NCBI GenBank assembly: GCA_963713625.1
Contig: CAVQMN010000008.1
Location: forward strand, 434,001-498,000
Length of the DNA stretch: 64,000 nucleotides
Source: Bog-756 sp963713625
GTDB lineage: Bacteria; Actinomycetota; Acidimicrobiia; Acidimicrobiales; RAAP-2
Direction of reading: 5' to 3'
The notes beneath the pieces were generated by a model that ran no database searches, was not told where the DNA came from, and worked only from the letters and a program-made list of their open reading frames with translations. Positions within the stretch are counted from its first letter, which is position 1; every line of letters begins with the position of its first letter. Below are positions 33,712 through 42,307 of the stretch, one piece after another. The translations under genes were made by a program, and so were the position numbers.

Positions 33712-34566
33712 GGGGGTGGAAGGCGGAGGCGGAGGCGGTGGGTGGTACGTGATGGCGAAGGATCGGTCGGCGATCTGCCCCGGTGAGGCGATGACCGCGC
33801 CGGACGGGTCGACCAGCTGTACGGGGCTGAGGATCACCGACCCGGGCGTGGCCGAGCCGTACTCCATATCGGTGAACCTGGCCGTCCCGAAATCGGCCAG
33901 CGGCAGCACCTGGCCGGTGGCGCCCGAGGTGGGAGCTTCCTCCACCCATTCCGCGGAGGTGCCCGTCCCGTCGTAGGAAACCGGACCCGAGGCCGCTTGA
34001 TGCGACGTCTCGTCGGCGATGTTGACCGTCCAGGTGCCGTCGGCGTGGACGACCGAGGCGCGCATCTCGTCACCCGGAGCGACCGGTCCCAGGTCCTCAG
34101 GTGGATGCGGCAGCACCTCGACCCAGGCGTAGTAGTGCGTCCCCTGGGAGTCACTGACCTGAGCCGTACCGGTCTGGATCAACGCACCGTCGGTCACGCC
34201 GCCCATCCCCACCCAGGTGGACGACGCTTTCAGCTCGGCGGAAGGCTGGACCTTCGGCACACGCCACCGCCCGCCCACACGCCTGAACGTCGTCCCACCG
34301 GCGATGTACCCGGACCAGTTGGACGAAAGGGTGGTGGCGCCCTCGCCGACGCCGGGGACGGCCTCTCCCGGCTCCGTTCGCAACGGTGTCGAGTGTTGCC
34401 ACGCCGATGAGCGGGTCAAGGATGATCCCCAACGGGGAAGAGCCCTCCCCGGTGGCACAGGCGCAGCCTCAGCCACCGGAGCCGACCACAGCGTGGCCGC
34501 GACGAGGGCCGCCACCAATGCCAACACCGCGGCCAAGGTCGCCGATCGTCGCCCTCGCTCGAACAT
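32971..34566 (-). CDS. Secreted G1-family glutamic peptidase with C-terminal repeats
   Basis: The 531-residue protein has a signal peptide (ATLAAVLALVAALVAATLWS, cleavage near AEA-AP at 35). An eqolisin domain follows (about 78-245), with SNWSGY (82-87), catalytic Gln121 in IQTGT and Glu210 in AEWVEEAP. A seven-Pro linker leads to six repeats of about 42 residues with consensus GYxLVGADGGVFAFxxxxxxSLPGLGVxVDDIVG; repeat 4 is shortened. The peptidase family is acid-active; the repeats are common in secreted Acidimicrobiia-type proteins and probably form a beta structure for binding. The ATG at 34566 follows GGAGGCAGG. The ABC exporter gene lies 110 bp upstream on the same strand. Confidence 0.9.
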   Translation of the reverse strand: MFERGRRSATLAAVLALVAALVAATLWSAPVAEAAPVPPGRALPRWGSSLTRSSAWQHSTPLRTEPGEAVPGVGEGATTLSSNWSGYIAGGTTFRRVGGRWRVPKVQPSAELKASSTWVGMGGVTDGALIQTGTAQVSDSQGTHYYAWVEVLPHPPEDLGPVAPGDEMRASVVHADGTWTVNIADETSHQAASGPVSYDGTGTSAEWVEEAPTSGATGQVLPLADFGTARFTDMEYGSATPGSVILSPVQLVDPSGAVIASPGQIADRSFAITYHPPPPPPPSTPSGYDLVGADGGVFAFGGTFYGSLPGLGVAVDDITGMVSTAADDGYWLVGADGGVFAFNAPFVNSLPGMGVAVDDIVGIVPTRDDQGYFLVGRDGGVFAFNAPFENSLPGLGVEVDDIVGITATADDNGYWLVGADGSVYAFGDATYGGNAPTGAVAIASTPDGGGYWVVGTDGTVTAFGDAHSFGDLPSLGVDVNDIVDLVGSPDGQGYNLIGRDGGVFSFGDAVNRGSLPGLGVQVDDVVGAVPT

Positions 34567-34675
34567 CCTGCCTCCGGTCGTGCCGTGACTCGGCCGGTGG
34601 CTCCAGGGCGCGGGGCGGGCCGCAAGCCCCGGCCCGGGCAGCTTAGATCCCTCCGGCCCCCATGGGCGGCGGAGG

Positions 34676-36508
34676 TCACTCGACGAGGAATCCGCCCGAC
34701 TGGTGCTGCCACAGCCTCCCGTAGAGTCCGAACCGGTCGTCCAGCAACTCGCGGTGGGTACCCTCCTCCACGATCCTCCCCTGGTCGAGGACCACGATGC
34801 GGTCCATGTGGGCGATGGTGGAGAGCCGGTGGGCGATGACAATGGCCGTCGACTCCTCCATCAACCTCCAGAGCGCCTCTTGGACGAGATGCTCCGACTC
34901 GGAGTCGAGCGCAGAGGTGGCCTCGTCCAGAACCAGGATGCGGGCGTGCTTGGCCATGGCCTGGGCGATGGCCACCCGCTGCCGCTGTCCTCCCGACAGT
35001 TTCAGGCCCCGTTCGCCCACAATGGTGTCGTACCGGTCGGGCAGCGCGTAGACGAACTCCTCGACGTGGGCGGCTTTCCCCACCGCGTGCACGAGGTCGT
35101 AGTCCACGATGGGCTCGCTCCTCCCGGATCCGTCCCCGTCCTCCTCGGTCTGCATCCCGTAGCAGATGTTCTCGGCGATGCTCCGGTGCAGGAGCTGGGG
35201 ATCCTGGGGGACATAGGAGACGTGGGCACGCAGGGACGACAGGGTCACGCCCCTGATGTCCTGGCCGTCGACCAGTATGCGCCCGCCGTCCACGTCCATG
35301 AAGCGGAGGAGCAACTTCGACAGGGTGGACTTCCCCGACCCGGATGGTCCGACCAGCGCCACGTGCTCTCCGGGCGCCACGGTGAGGGTCAGGTCGTCGA
35401 ACAGGGTCATGGCCGACCCGTACCCGAAACCGATCCGACGGAACTCCACTTCTCCTCGGGACACCCGCAGGCATTCGGCCCCCGGCTCCTCGACGATCTC
35501 GTCCTCGACCGCGGCGATGGCCGTGAACTTCGCCGCCCGTCCGAGCGATCGGGCGAACGACCGGAGGTGCTCGAACGACTGTTGCAGGCTCAGCGCCACC
35601 TGGGCCGAGTAGTAGAGGATGAGGTAGAGCGCGGCCGTCGATGCCCAGTGGTGCACGGCCATCGTCGTCCCGGCCACCAGGGCCAGAAGGGTCCCCACCA
35701 CGATCGATGTCTCGAGTTGCAGCTGGGTCTTCATGAAGATGGACCGGGCTCGGAGGTCGGCCTCGACTGACCGGCGCATCAGATCCTCGACCCGTGTCTT
35801 CTCCTGCGGCTCGGCCGCGGCCGTGCGCACGGCCATGAGGTTGGTCACCGTGTCCGCCACCACCCCGGTGGCCTTGGAGTGGTGGTTCTCGAACTCCTGG
35901 GATGCGGCCCGCACCAACTTCAGCCTCCTGAAGATCACGAACACGAACAGCGACACCATGACCAAGAGGGCGACGGCGGCCGGCCACGCGAAGACGGCCA
36001 GCACCACGATGGCGGACAGCACCACCACGACGACGGGGAGCAGGCCCCACGAGGCGACGTCGACCATCTCGACGAAGGCCCAGGAGAAGTTGCCCAGCGA
36101 GGAGATGACCTCGCCGGCCGGATGGTCCATGTGCCAGCGGTAGCTGAGCTTCAACAGCCGCCCGTACCCGTTGTTGACCCCGGCGGCGAACGAGCGCACG
36201 CACGCGCCCCATTCCATCCAGCCGGCCACCCGCCACAGCCCCATGGCCACGAGACCGGCGGACGCGTACCCGAGCAGGAGGGGGCCGAAGGTGTGCCACT
36301 CGCCGGCCACCGAGTGGGCGGGCAACGAGGCCACCCGGCTCAACACGGACGCGAAGACGAGAGGGCAGACGACGTCAGCCACCACGACGGCGAGGACCAT
36401 CACCACCCAGGAGGTGATGAGCTGGCGCTTCTGTCCTTCGACCTGGTCCCAGCAGAAGGCGATGGTGTCGACCGCCGAAGCAGATGGGAATTCTGAAAGT
36501 TCAGCCAC
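34676..36508 (-). CDS. ABC exporter, fused membrane and ATPase domains
   Basis: The 610-residue half-transporter has six membrane helices (about 30-310), then an ATPase domain with Walker A GPSGSGKST, Q-loop YVPQDP, signature LSGGQRQR, Walker B ILVLDEATSALD and switch His in IAHRLS. An acidic insert with DGDGSGRSEPIVD lies in the ATPase helical region. No C39 peptidase domain is present. The GTG at 36508 follows AAGGA by 8 nt and begins AELSEFPSASAVD; a longer frame to 36601 is basic and unsupported. It is upstream of, and probably transcribed with, the secreted G1 peptidase. A 32-codon frame with a strong ribosome site precedes it by 189 bp. The export substrate is unknown. Confidence 0.92.
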   Translation of the reverse strand: MAELSEFPSASAVDTIAFCWDQVEGQKRQLITSWVVMVLAVVVADVVCPLVFASVLSRVASLPAHSVAGEWHTFGPLLLGYASAGLVAMGLWRVAGWMEWGACVRSFAAGVNNGYGRLLKLSYRWHMDHPAGEVISSLGNFSWAFVEMVDVASWGLLPVVVVVLSAIVVLAVFAWPAAVALLVMVSLFVFVIFRRLKLVRAASQEFENHHSKATGVVADTVTNLMAVRTAAAEPQEKTRVEDLMRRSVEADLRARSIFMKTQLQLETSIVVGTLLALVAGTTMAVHHWASTAALYLILYYSAQVALSLQQSFEHLRSFARSLGRAAKFTAIAAVEDEIVEEPGAECLRVSRGEVEFRRIGFGYGSAMTLFDDLTLTVAPGEHVALVGPSGSGKSTLSKLLLRFMDVDGGRILVDGQDIRGVTLSSLRAHVSYVPQDPQLLHRSIAENICYGMQTEEDGDGSGRSEPIVDYDLVHAVGKAAHVEEFVYALPDRYDTIVGERGLKLSGGQRQRVAIAQAMAKHARILVLDEATSALDSESEHLVQEALWRLMEESTAIVIAHRLSTIAHMDRIVVLDQGRIVEEGTHRELLDDRFGLYGRLWQHQSGGFLVE

Positions 36509-36697
36509 GGGAGATTTCCTTGCGGAGGGGGTCCGGGGGCGGCGGTGGGACGAGACCCAACCGACCTGGCCGCCGGGATCACGGATGGTGCGGGAAGGCA
36601 TGCCGACATCGTCGATGCCGCATGGTGGGTGGGTCGGTGATCCGACCCAGTTCGAGCTAGTCGAGCTGGCCGGAGACCCGGTGCGAGCGCTCGGAGG

Positions 36698-36796
36698 TCA
36701 CGCCACCACTCCGGGCACCGCTCGGAACGGGAGGGCGGAGGACATGGTCACCGCACGCACACCGGTTCGACCTGGTCGTGTCTCAGATGATGCCAT
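36698..36796 (-). CDS. Possible 32-residue peptide upstream of the ABC exporter
   Basis: ATG 36796 lies 4 nt after a perfect AGGAGG, one of the best ribosome sites in the window. It opens a 32-codon frame beginning MASSETRPGRTGVRAV and ending ALPFRAVPGVVA. There is no Cys, no membrane helix and no known precursor motif. It is followed by the ABC exporter and a secreted peptidase on the same strand. It could be a leader ORF, a secreted or modified peptide precursor, or chance. Confidence 0.4.
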   Translation of the reverse strand: MASSETRPGRTGVRAVTMSSALPFRAVPGVVA

Positions 36797-36820
36797 CGTC
36801 CCTCCTCTCTCCGTTTCGCA

Positions 36821-36835
36821 CCGCCCGACGGGCGG
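36821..36835 (-). terminator. Hairpin after the phosphofructokinase gene
   Basis: CCGCCC and GGGCGG pair perfectly around a 3-nt loop, 40 bp downstream of the phosphofructokinase stop. No T-run follows. It could end that transcript or be part of the leader of the next one. Confidence 0.4.
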
Positions 36836-36874
36836 CTCCTGCGGAAATGGTATCCCATGCCGGGGGACGGTCGG

Positions 36875-37900
36875 TCAGCCGAAGAAGACCTCGGCCTCGG
36901 CGTAGAGCTCGGGGGTGACCAGCTTCAGGTTGGCCGTCGCCTCAGCCAACGGAACAAGTTCGATATCGGTCCCGTGCAACGCCACCATCTGGCCGGTGTG
37001 GCCGGCGTGCAGGGCATCGACGGCATGGAGCCCGAACCGGGTGGCGAGCACGCGGTCGAAGGCGGTCGGGGTACCGCCGCGCTGCACATGGCCGAGCACG
37101 GTGGCGCGGGCTTCCTTGCCGGTGCGCTGGGCGATCTCGGCTTCGAGGAGTGTCCCGATACCGGTCAGGCGGACATGGCCGAAGGCGTCGACCTGGCCGC
37201 TGCGGTCCGGGAGCGTCCCCTCGATCGGGACCGCCCCCTCGGCCACCACCACGATGGGCGCGTAGTGGCTGGCAAACCGGTGCTCGATGAAGGTGCACAC
37301 GCTGTCGATGTCGAAGGGGCGCTCGGGGATGAGGATCACATTGGCGCCGCCGGCGACGCCGGAGTGCCAGGCGATCCAGCCCGCGTGGCGGCCCATCACC
37401 TCAACGATGAGGACCCGGTGGTGGCTCTCCGCCGTGGTGTGCAGGCGGTCGATGGCCTCGGTGGCGATCGTGACCGCGGTGTCGAACCCGAAGGTGTAGT
37501 CGGTGGCGCCGAGGTCGTTGTCGATGGTCTTCGGCACCCCCACGACCAGGAGCCCGGTGGCCGCCAGTTTGGTGGCCACGCCGAGGGTGTCCTCACCACC
37601 GATCACGACCAGCCCATCGATGCCCAAACTGACCATGGCGTCGCGGACACGGCCCTCACCCTCGGCGGTGCGGTACGGATTGGTCCGACTGGATCCGAGG
37701 ATGGTGCCGCCCAGGGGCAGGATGCCGCGGACCGCGGCCACGTCCAACGGCATCACGTCCCCTTCGAGCGGCCCGCGCCAGCCGTCGCGGAAGCCCACGA
37801 ATTCGTCCCCGTAGACCTCGACCCCCTTACGCACCACGGCCCGGATCACCGCATTGAGGCCCGGGCAGTCACCTCCGCCCGTGAGCACACCGATCCGCAT
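36875..37900 (-). CDS. pfkA: 6-phosphofructokinase, predicted PPi-dependent (group III)
   Basis: The 341-residue PfkA-fold enzyme has a phosphate loop LTGGGDCPGLNAVI (7-20), GGEDT (101-105), the substrate-phosphate motif PKTIDNDL (123-130) and MGRHAGWIA. The pair Asp104 and Lys124 is diagnostic: ATP-specific enzymes have Gly at both, whereas PPi-using enzymes have Asp104 and Lys124. So it should phosphorylate fructose 6-phosphate with pyrophosphate, reversibly, as in Amycolatopsis-type enzymes. The length is normal for group III. The ATG start is right before the first strand. It is transcribed alone or with the downstream leader/ABC region. Confidence 0.93.
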   Translation of the reverse strand: MRIGVLTGGGDCPGLNAVIRAVVRKGVEVYGDEFVGFRDGWRGPLEGDVMPLDVAAVRGILPLGGTILGSSRTNPYRTAEGEGRVRDAMVSLGIDGLVVIGGEDTLGVATKLAATGLLVVGVPKTIDNDLGATDYTFGFDTAVTIATEAIDRLHTTAESHHRVLIVEVMGRHAGWIAWHSGVAGGANVILIPERPFDIDSVCTFIEHRFASHYAPIVVVAEGAVPIEGTLPDRSGQVDAFGHVRLTGIGTLLEAEIAQRTGKEARATVLGHVQRGGTPTAFDRVLATRFGLHAVDALHAGHTGQMVALHGTDIELVPLAEATANLKLVTPELYAEAEVFFG

Positions 37901-37955
37901 GGCCGCGAGCGTACTCAGCGCCGCGGGACCGGGCCGCCCCGGCCACGGCGCCGGC

Positions 37956-38894
37956 TCAGAGCGTCAGGCCGAAGACGACCTCGCCCTCGGCGGTGACGTC
38001 ATAGATCTCGATGCCCTCCTCCACATGGGGTGCATCGGCCCCCAGCGCGACGGCGATCTTGTTGAGGGCGTTCCGGGTCACGTCGAGCACCAGCTCCACC
38101 CGCTGCTGCACCGAGGCGAGCTCGATCAGGCGGACCGCACTCGGTTCGAGGCGACCCGGCGTCCAGATCATCGCATCGGTGAAGGCCAGCGCGGCCTTCT
38201 GCAGGGATGAGAGATCGCTGTGCTCGTACTCGTCGACGCCGGAGAACATGTCCTCGTCGGCACCGGCCAGGAGCGCACTGCGGCTCCGCAACGACTTGCA
38301 CAGCCGGCACTCGTGTTGACGGGCGCCCCGCAGGCGGACGAGCTCGGAGGTGATCGGGTCCAGGGCATCGAGCTGGGGTACGTCCCGGATGAAGGTACCC
38401 AGCGCGTCCCAGAGCCGCAGGGGCTCGGAACCGTCTCGGGGCCCCGGCGGGTCGATCCGGGCTGCGTTCCCGACCAGCACATCCAGCGCCGCCCGGGTCC
38501 GGGGCAGGAAGTCCATCACGAAGATGATGGCGGCGATACCGGCCACCTTGTCGCCGAGCATGCCGAACAGCTCGCTCCGCTGCCCGTCGGTCACCGAAGC
38601 GACATCGAGGCTGAACTGGCGTGCGAACTCGAGGATGGCGCCGTCCGTTGCCGTCAATTCGGCGGCGACCGACGGGCCGGTCCCCCGCTGCTCGACCTCG
38701 CTCCCCGCGCCGAGCTGGTGCGGAAGAGACAGGGGTGACAGGCCCAGCTGCTCGGCACAGGTGACATTGATCAGCTCGACCAGCTCGAGCCGACCGGACC
38801 GGGCCGCTTCGCCCCAGGCGGCTCCTTCCACCTCGCCGAGTGCCGCGGCGGTGGTCAGCGCTCGCCGTCGGGCTGATCCGTTGACGTCGTCCAT
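37956..38894 (-). CDS. AhpD-like/carboxymuconolactone-decarboxylase family protein
   Basis: The 312-residue mostly helical protein contains the redox motif HECRLCKS (about 193-200), the CxxC of AhpD-like alkylhydroperoxidases, in the usual context ELVRLRGARQ before and LQKAALAFTDAMI after. The N-terminal half (about 1-130) has a second, CxxC-less domain with related helices (ELINVTCAEQLGL, TATDGAILEFARQF), suggesting an internal duplication. It probably acts as a thiol-dependent peroxidase or related reductase. It is divergent from an LLM oxidoreductase gene. The electron donor is unknown. Confidence 0.78.
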   Translation of the reverse strand: MDDVNGSARRRALTTAAALGEVEGAAWGEAARSGRLELVELINVTCAEQLGLSPLSLPHQLGAGSEVEQRGTGPSVAAELTATDGAILEFARQFSLDVASVTDGQRSELFGMLGDKVAGIAAIIFVMDFLPRTRAALDVLVGNAARIDPPGPRDGSEPLRLWDALGTFIRDVPQLDALDPITSELVRLRGARQHECRLCKSLRSRSALLAGADEDMFSGVDEYEHSDLSSLQKAALAFTDAMIWTPGRLEPSAVRLIELASVQQRVELVLDVTRNALNKIAVALGADAPHVEEGIEIYDVTAEGEVVFGLTL

Positions 38895-38983
38895 CGGGTG
38901 TGCACCCTACTGCGGCCGAGACGCGGGAGCCCGGCCCAGGGGGCCACCGGCACCGTCCCCCGCAGATGATGCAGGATGAGGCC

Positions 38984-39931
38984 ATGGCACACGACCACAG
39001 ATTCCGGTTCGCGGCGCAACTCGGCACAGCGCCCGAGGGGACGGCCCGGTCCTGGGCCGAGCAGGCGCGCCGGGCCGAGGACCTCGGCTACTCCACCCTC
39101 TTCATGCCCGACCACTTCGGTGACCAGTTGGCTCCGGTACCGGCACTGGCCGCGGTGGCCGGGGCGACCACCGCGCTGCGTATGGGATCGCTCGTCTTCG
39201 GGAACGACTACCGGCATCCGGTCAACCTGGCCAAGGAGGCAGCCACCCTGGACCTCCTCAGCGACGGCCGCTTCGAGTTGAGCCTCGGAGCGGGCTGGAT
39301 GCGCAGCGACTACGAGGAAGCCGGCATCACCTACGACGAACCGAAGGTACGGGTGGAGCGGTTCGAAGAGGCGGTCGCCGTGCTGCAGGGCCTGCTCCGG
39401 ACCGAAGGGCCCTTCTCCTTCGACGGCCGCTACTACCAGGTCCATGAGCACACGCTCCTCCCCCGTCCGGTGCAGAAACCGGGTCCTCCACTGATCATCG
39501 GAGGCGGAGGCAAGCGGGTGCTCTCGTTTGCGGCGCGCCACGCCGACATCGTCAGCATCAACGTCAACCTGCGGGAAGGAACGGCCGGCCCGGAGGTCGC
39601 CCCGAACGCATCACCGGACCGGACCCGCGAGAAGGTGGCCTGGGTGAAGGAGGCGGCGGGCGACCGGTTCGACGACCTCGAGCTCAACGCCCTCATCGGC
39701 TTCGTCATCATCACCGAGGACGCCGCCGGTATGGCGGAGGCCATGGCGCCGACGTTCGGCATCGACCCCGGCGATGCCCTCCACATCCCACTCGCCCTGC
39801 TCGGCACCCTGGATGAGATGGCCGAGGAGCTGCAGTGGCGCCGCCAGGAGTACGGCATCTCGTACTGGTCGATCGAGGGCGACAGCTGGGAGGCGCTCGG
39901 GCCGGTGGTCTCGAAGCTTTCCGGGACATGA
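38984..39931 (+). CDS. F420-type LLM oxidoreductase (TIGR03621-like)
   Basis: The 315-residue luciferase-like monooxygenase has FRFAAQLGTAPEGTARSWAE, STLFMPDHFGDQLAPVPALA and ELSLGAGWMRSDYEEAGI, plus GPPLIIGGGGKRVLSFAARH. This order matches the actinobacterial TIGR03621 group predicted to use coenzyme F420. ATG 38984 follows GGATGAG; a longer frame upstream is unsupported. It is the first gene of a plus-strand cluster with a DUF1214 protein (start 26 bp after its stop) and a sulfotransferase. The substrate is unknown. Confidence 0.9.
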   Translation: MAHDHRFRFAAQLGTAPEGTARSWAEQARRAEDLGYSTLFMPDHFGDQLAPVPALAAVAGATTALRMGSLVFGNDYRHPVNLAKEAATLDLLSDGRFELSLGAGWMRSDYEEAGITYDEPKVRVERFEEAVAVLQGLLRTEGPFSFDGRYYQVHEHTLLPRPVQKPGPPLIIGGGGKRVLSFAARHADIVSINVNLREGTAGPEVAPNASPDRTREKVAWVKEAAGDRFDDLELNALIGFVIITEDAAGMAEAMAPTFGIDPGDALHIPLALLGTLDEMAEELQWRRQEYGISYWSIEGDSWEALGPVVSKLSGT

Positions 39932-39956
39932 CCGACAGGTTCGGCGAGGGTCAGGC

Positions 39957-41054
39957 GTGACCGACGCCGGAGGGGGCCGTCTTGCCCTCGAAGGGTGGCG
40001 GTCGGTCCGCCAGATGATCGACGATCTCACCCGGTCGGTCGAGGAGGAATCGGAGACCGAGCTGGAGCTCCTCGAGGGCCTGCGGGTCCTGGCCCGCGCC
40101 ACCGCCCTCTGCTCGGAGCTGTCGCTGGACGTCGATACCGATGCCCCCTGGTTCTTCAGCATGAACACCCCGGCCCGGTACATCGGCGGGCCGGCCCCGG
40201 ACGGGGAGTACTTCCTGGCCATGATCGACGGCCGGCACCGCTACCGGGTCCGCGGCTTGCGCGGCACCTCCGCCTACCTCGGCTTCCAGGTCCTGGCCGG
40301 GGTCGGCCTGACCCCGAGGCGGATGGCGGCCTACATCTCGGATCGGGACCTGGCGCTGGCCGACGACGGTGGGTTCGCCTTCGTGCTGGCCGCCCACCAG
40401 CCCACCCAGGCCGAGCTGGGCGGGGATCAGTGGATCGCCATCCCCGACGACGCGTCGGGCATCGTCGTCCGTGAGTACATCGCCGACCGGGCCCACGAAG
40501 CCGTCGCCGAGCTGGCCATCGAGCCGTTGGACGTCCCGGCGGCGCCGGCACCGCCCGACGACGCCCGTGTGGGCGAACAGCTGACCGGCATGGCCTGGAC
40601 GATCGCCAAGCTGACCACCCTGCACCGGACCATCCGACCGGAGCTGCTGGAGACACCCAACCGGTTGATCGTGGCCCAGGCGGCCGAGCTCGGGGAGGCG
40701 GACACCACACCCGACAACCTCTACATGATGGGCACCTTCCGTCTCGGTCCGGACGAGGCCCTGCTCCTCGACATCGAGCCACCTGATTCGCGTTATTGGA
40801 GCGTGACTCTCGAGAACATCTGGCATGAATGCATCGAGCCACGTCGTCGCCGGAGCCACCTCACCAACGCCGCCGCCGCCGCCGGACCGGACGGTGGTGT
40901 CCGGATCGTGATCGCGGCCTCCGATCCCGGCATCGGGAACTGGCTCGACACCGGTGGCCGCCACCGGGGCTTCGTGATCGTCCGGTGGCTCGACAATCCC
41001 GAGGCCCCTCCCGTCGCCTGCCACGTCCTCCCGATCGGTGAGCTGCGCCCCTGA
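39957..41054 (+). CDS. DUF1214 domain protein
   Basis: The 365-residue protein has an N-terminal helical part with a Glu-rich segment (VEEESETELELLEGLRVL), then a beta-rich region (DGEYFLAMIDGRHRYRVRG, DGGFAFVLAAHQP). A C-terminal DUF1214-like half follows, with SRYWSVTLENIWHECIEP and NWLDTGGRHRGFVIVRWLDN. The function of this family is unknown. GTG 39957 has GGCGAGGG 6 nt upstream; the longer frame lies inside the LLM gene. Its stop overlaps the sulfotransferase ATG (TGATGG), so both are translated together. It is cytoplasmic, with no signal peptide. Confidence 0.85.
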   Translation: MTDAGGGRLALEGWRSVRQMIDDLTRSVEEESETELELLEGLRVLARATALCSELSLDVDTDAPWFFSMNTPARYIGGPAPDGEYFLAMIDGRHRYRVRGLRGTSAYLGFQVLAGVGLTPRRMAAYISDRDLALADDGGFAFVLAAHQPTQAELGGDQWIAIPDDASGIVVREYIADRAHEAVAELAIEPLDVPAAPAPPDDARVGEQLTGMAWTIAKLTTLHRTIRPELLETPNRLIVAQAAELGEADTTPDNLYMMGTFRLGPDEALLLDIEPPDSRYWSVTLENIWHECIEPRRRRSHLTNAAAAAGPDGGVRIVIAASDPGIGNWLDTGGRHRGFVIVRWLDNPEAPPVACHVLPIGELRP

Positions 41055-42226
41055 TGGCCACCGGACGATTCGAGCAGTCCCGCCTGGTGGACGAGGCCAT
41101 CGCCCGGGCGGGGGCGGACGACTTCGGCGAACCGAGCTGGCAGGAAGGCCTCGCCCTCCTCCTCGACTCGTTCGAAACCGAGGCCCGGCTCAGCGAGATC
41201 GGGGTGGAGATGGCCACCGCCGACGTGGTCGCCTACCTGACCAACCGCCTGGCCATCAACGCGTGGCGGGCCGGCCACCCCGAGGTGGCCGGCGGGACCG
41301 TCGAACACCCGATCTTCATCGTCGGGCAACCCCGGACCGGCACCACCATCCTCTACGACCTCCTGGCCCAGGACCCGTCGCTCCGGGCCCCGCTGAGCTG
41401 GGAGGTCGACCGACCGGTGCCGCCCCCGGAGACCACCACCTTCGACAGCGACCCTCGCATCGCCGAGGTCCAGGCGACCTTCGATCTGGCCGAGACGGTC
41501 ATGCCCGGCTTCACCTCGTTCCATCCGATGGGTGCACTCCTCGGCCAGGAGTGTGTCCGGATAACCGGGTCTGACTTCCGCAGCATGATCTTCCCGACCC
41601 AGTACCGCATCCCCACCTACGACCGATGGCTCCTCCACGACGCCGACCTGGCTCCCGCCTACCGGTGGCATCGCCGCTATCTGCAGCACCTGCAATCGAG
41701 ACACCCGGCCGACCAGTGGCTCCTCAAGTCGCCGGCCCACCTCTGGCATCTGGACGCGCTGGCCACCGAGTACCCGGACGCCCTCATCGTCTTCACCCAT
41801 CGGGACCCGCTGAAGGTGGTGGCGTCCGGCTGCGCCCTCACCGCGCACCTCCGGACGATGGCCAGTGACGAGACCTGGGGAATTGAGGCCGCCACCGATT
41901 TCGCGGCCGACATCTTCCTGGGGCTCGACCGCGGCATCGAAGCCCGGGACCGGGCGACCTTCCCGCCCGACCGGACCATCGACGTCCACTTCACCGAGTT
42001 CATGGCCGACCCCTTCTCGACCATTGCCGGCATCTACACCGCCCTGGGCCGGGAGCTCACCCCCCGGGTCGAGGAGCGGATGCGGGCGTTCCTCTCCGCC
42101 CACCCGGGCGACGGTGGCGCCGCCCGGTACCGGTTCGCCGATACCGGTCTCGACGCCGGCGAACTGCGCGAGCGGTCACGGCCATACCAGGATCGCTTCG
42201 GAGTGGCGTCCGAACCGGTGCGCTGA
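41054..42226 (+). CDS. Sulfotransferase family protein
   Basis: The 390-residue PAPS-dependent sulfotransferase-fold protein has the 5'-phosphosulfate loop IFIVGQPRTGTTIL (phosphate contacts at 91-98), WLLKSPAHLWHLDAL and the 3'-phosphate-binding region FTHRDPLKVVASGCAL. These place it in the large bacterial Sulfotransfer_3-like group of mycobacteria and relatives. The acceptor, probably a lipid or alcohol, is unknown. It is the third gene after the LLM and DUF1214 genes, with a one-base start/stop overlap, so the three probably act on one compound. Confidence 0.9.
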   Translation: MATGRFEQSRLVDEAIARAGADDFGEPSWQEGLALLLDSFETEARLSEIGVEMATADVVAYLTNRLAINAWRAGHPEVAGGTVEHPIFIVGQPRTGTTILYDLLAQDPSLRAPLSWEVDRPVPPPETTTFDSDPRIAEVQATFDLAETVMPGFTSFHPMGALLGQECVRITGSDFRSMIFPTQYRIPTYDRWLLHDADLAPAYRWHRRYLQHLQSRHPADQWLLKSPAHLWHLDALATEYPDALIVFTHRDPLKVVASGCALTAHLRTMASDETWGIEAATDFAADIFLGLDRGIEARDRATFPPDRTIDVHFTEFMADPFSTIAGIYTALGRELTPRVEERMRAFLSAHPGDGGAARYRFADTGLDAGELRERSRPYQDRFGVASEPVR

Positions 42227-42307
42227 TCACCGGACGAGTTCCACGCCCGGATGGTGCGCACGTCCGGGCCCATGCCGGATCCGGATCAGCCCGGTGGTCG
42301 CGCCCCG

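Larger units (their letters stand above)
36509..36874 (-). other. Leader region between phosphofructokinase and ABC exporter
   Basis: This 366-bp interval holds, in minus-strand order, a CCGCCC-GAC-GGGCGG hairpin (36835-36821), an AGAGGAGG ribosome site (36808-36801), a 32-codon frame (36796-36698) and about 190 bp with only very short frames before the exporter start. No RNA family is recognised. Confidence 0.5.

Noticed and set aside
34416..36299. Minus-strand frame of about 627 codons overlapping the ABC exporter
   Set aside because: Arg/Gly-rich and out of register with the exporter motifs, which are all in another frame.
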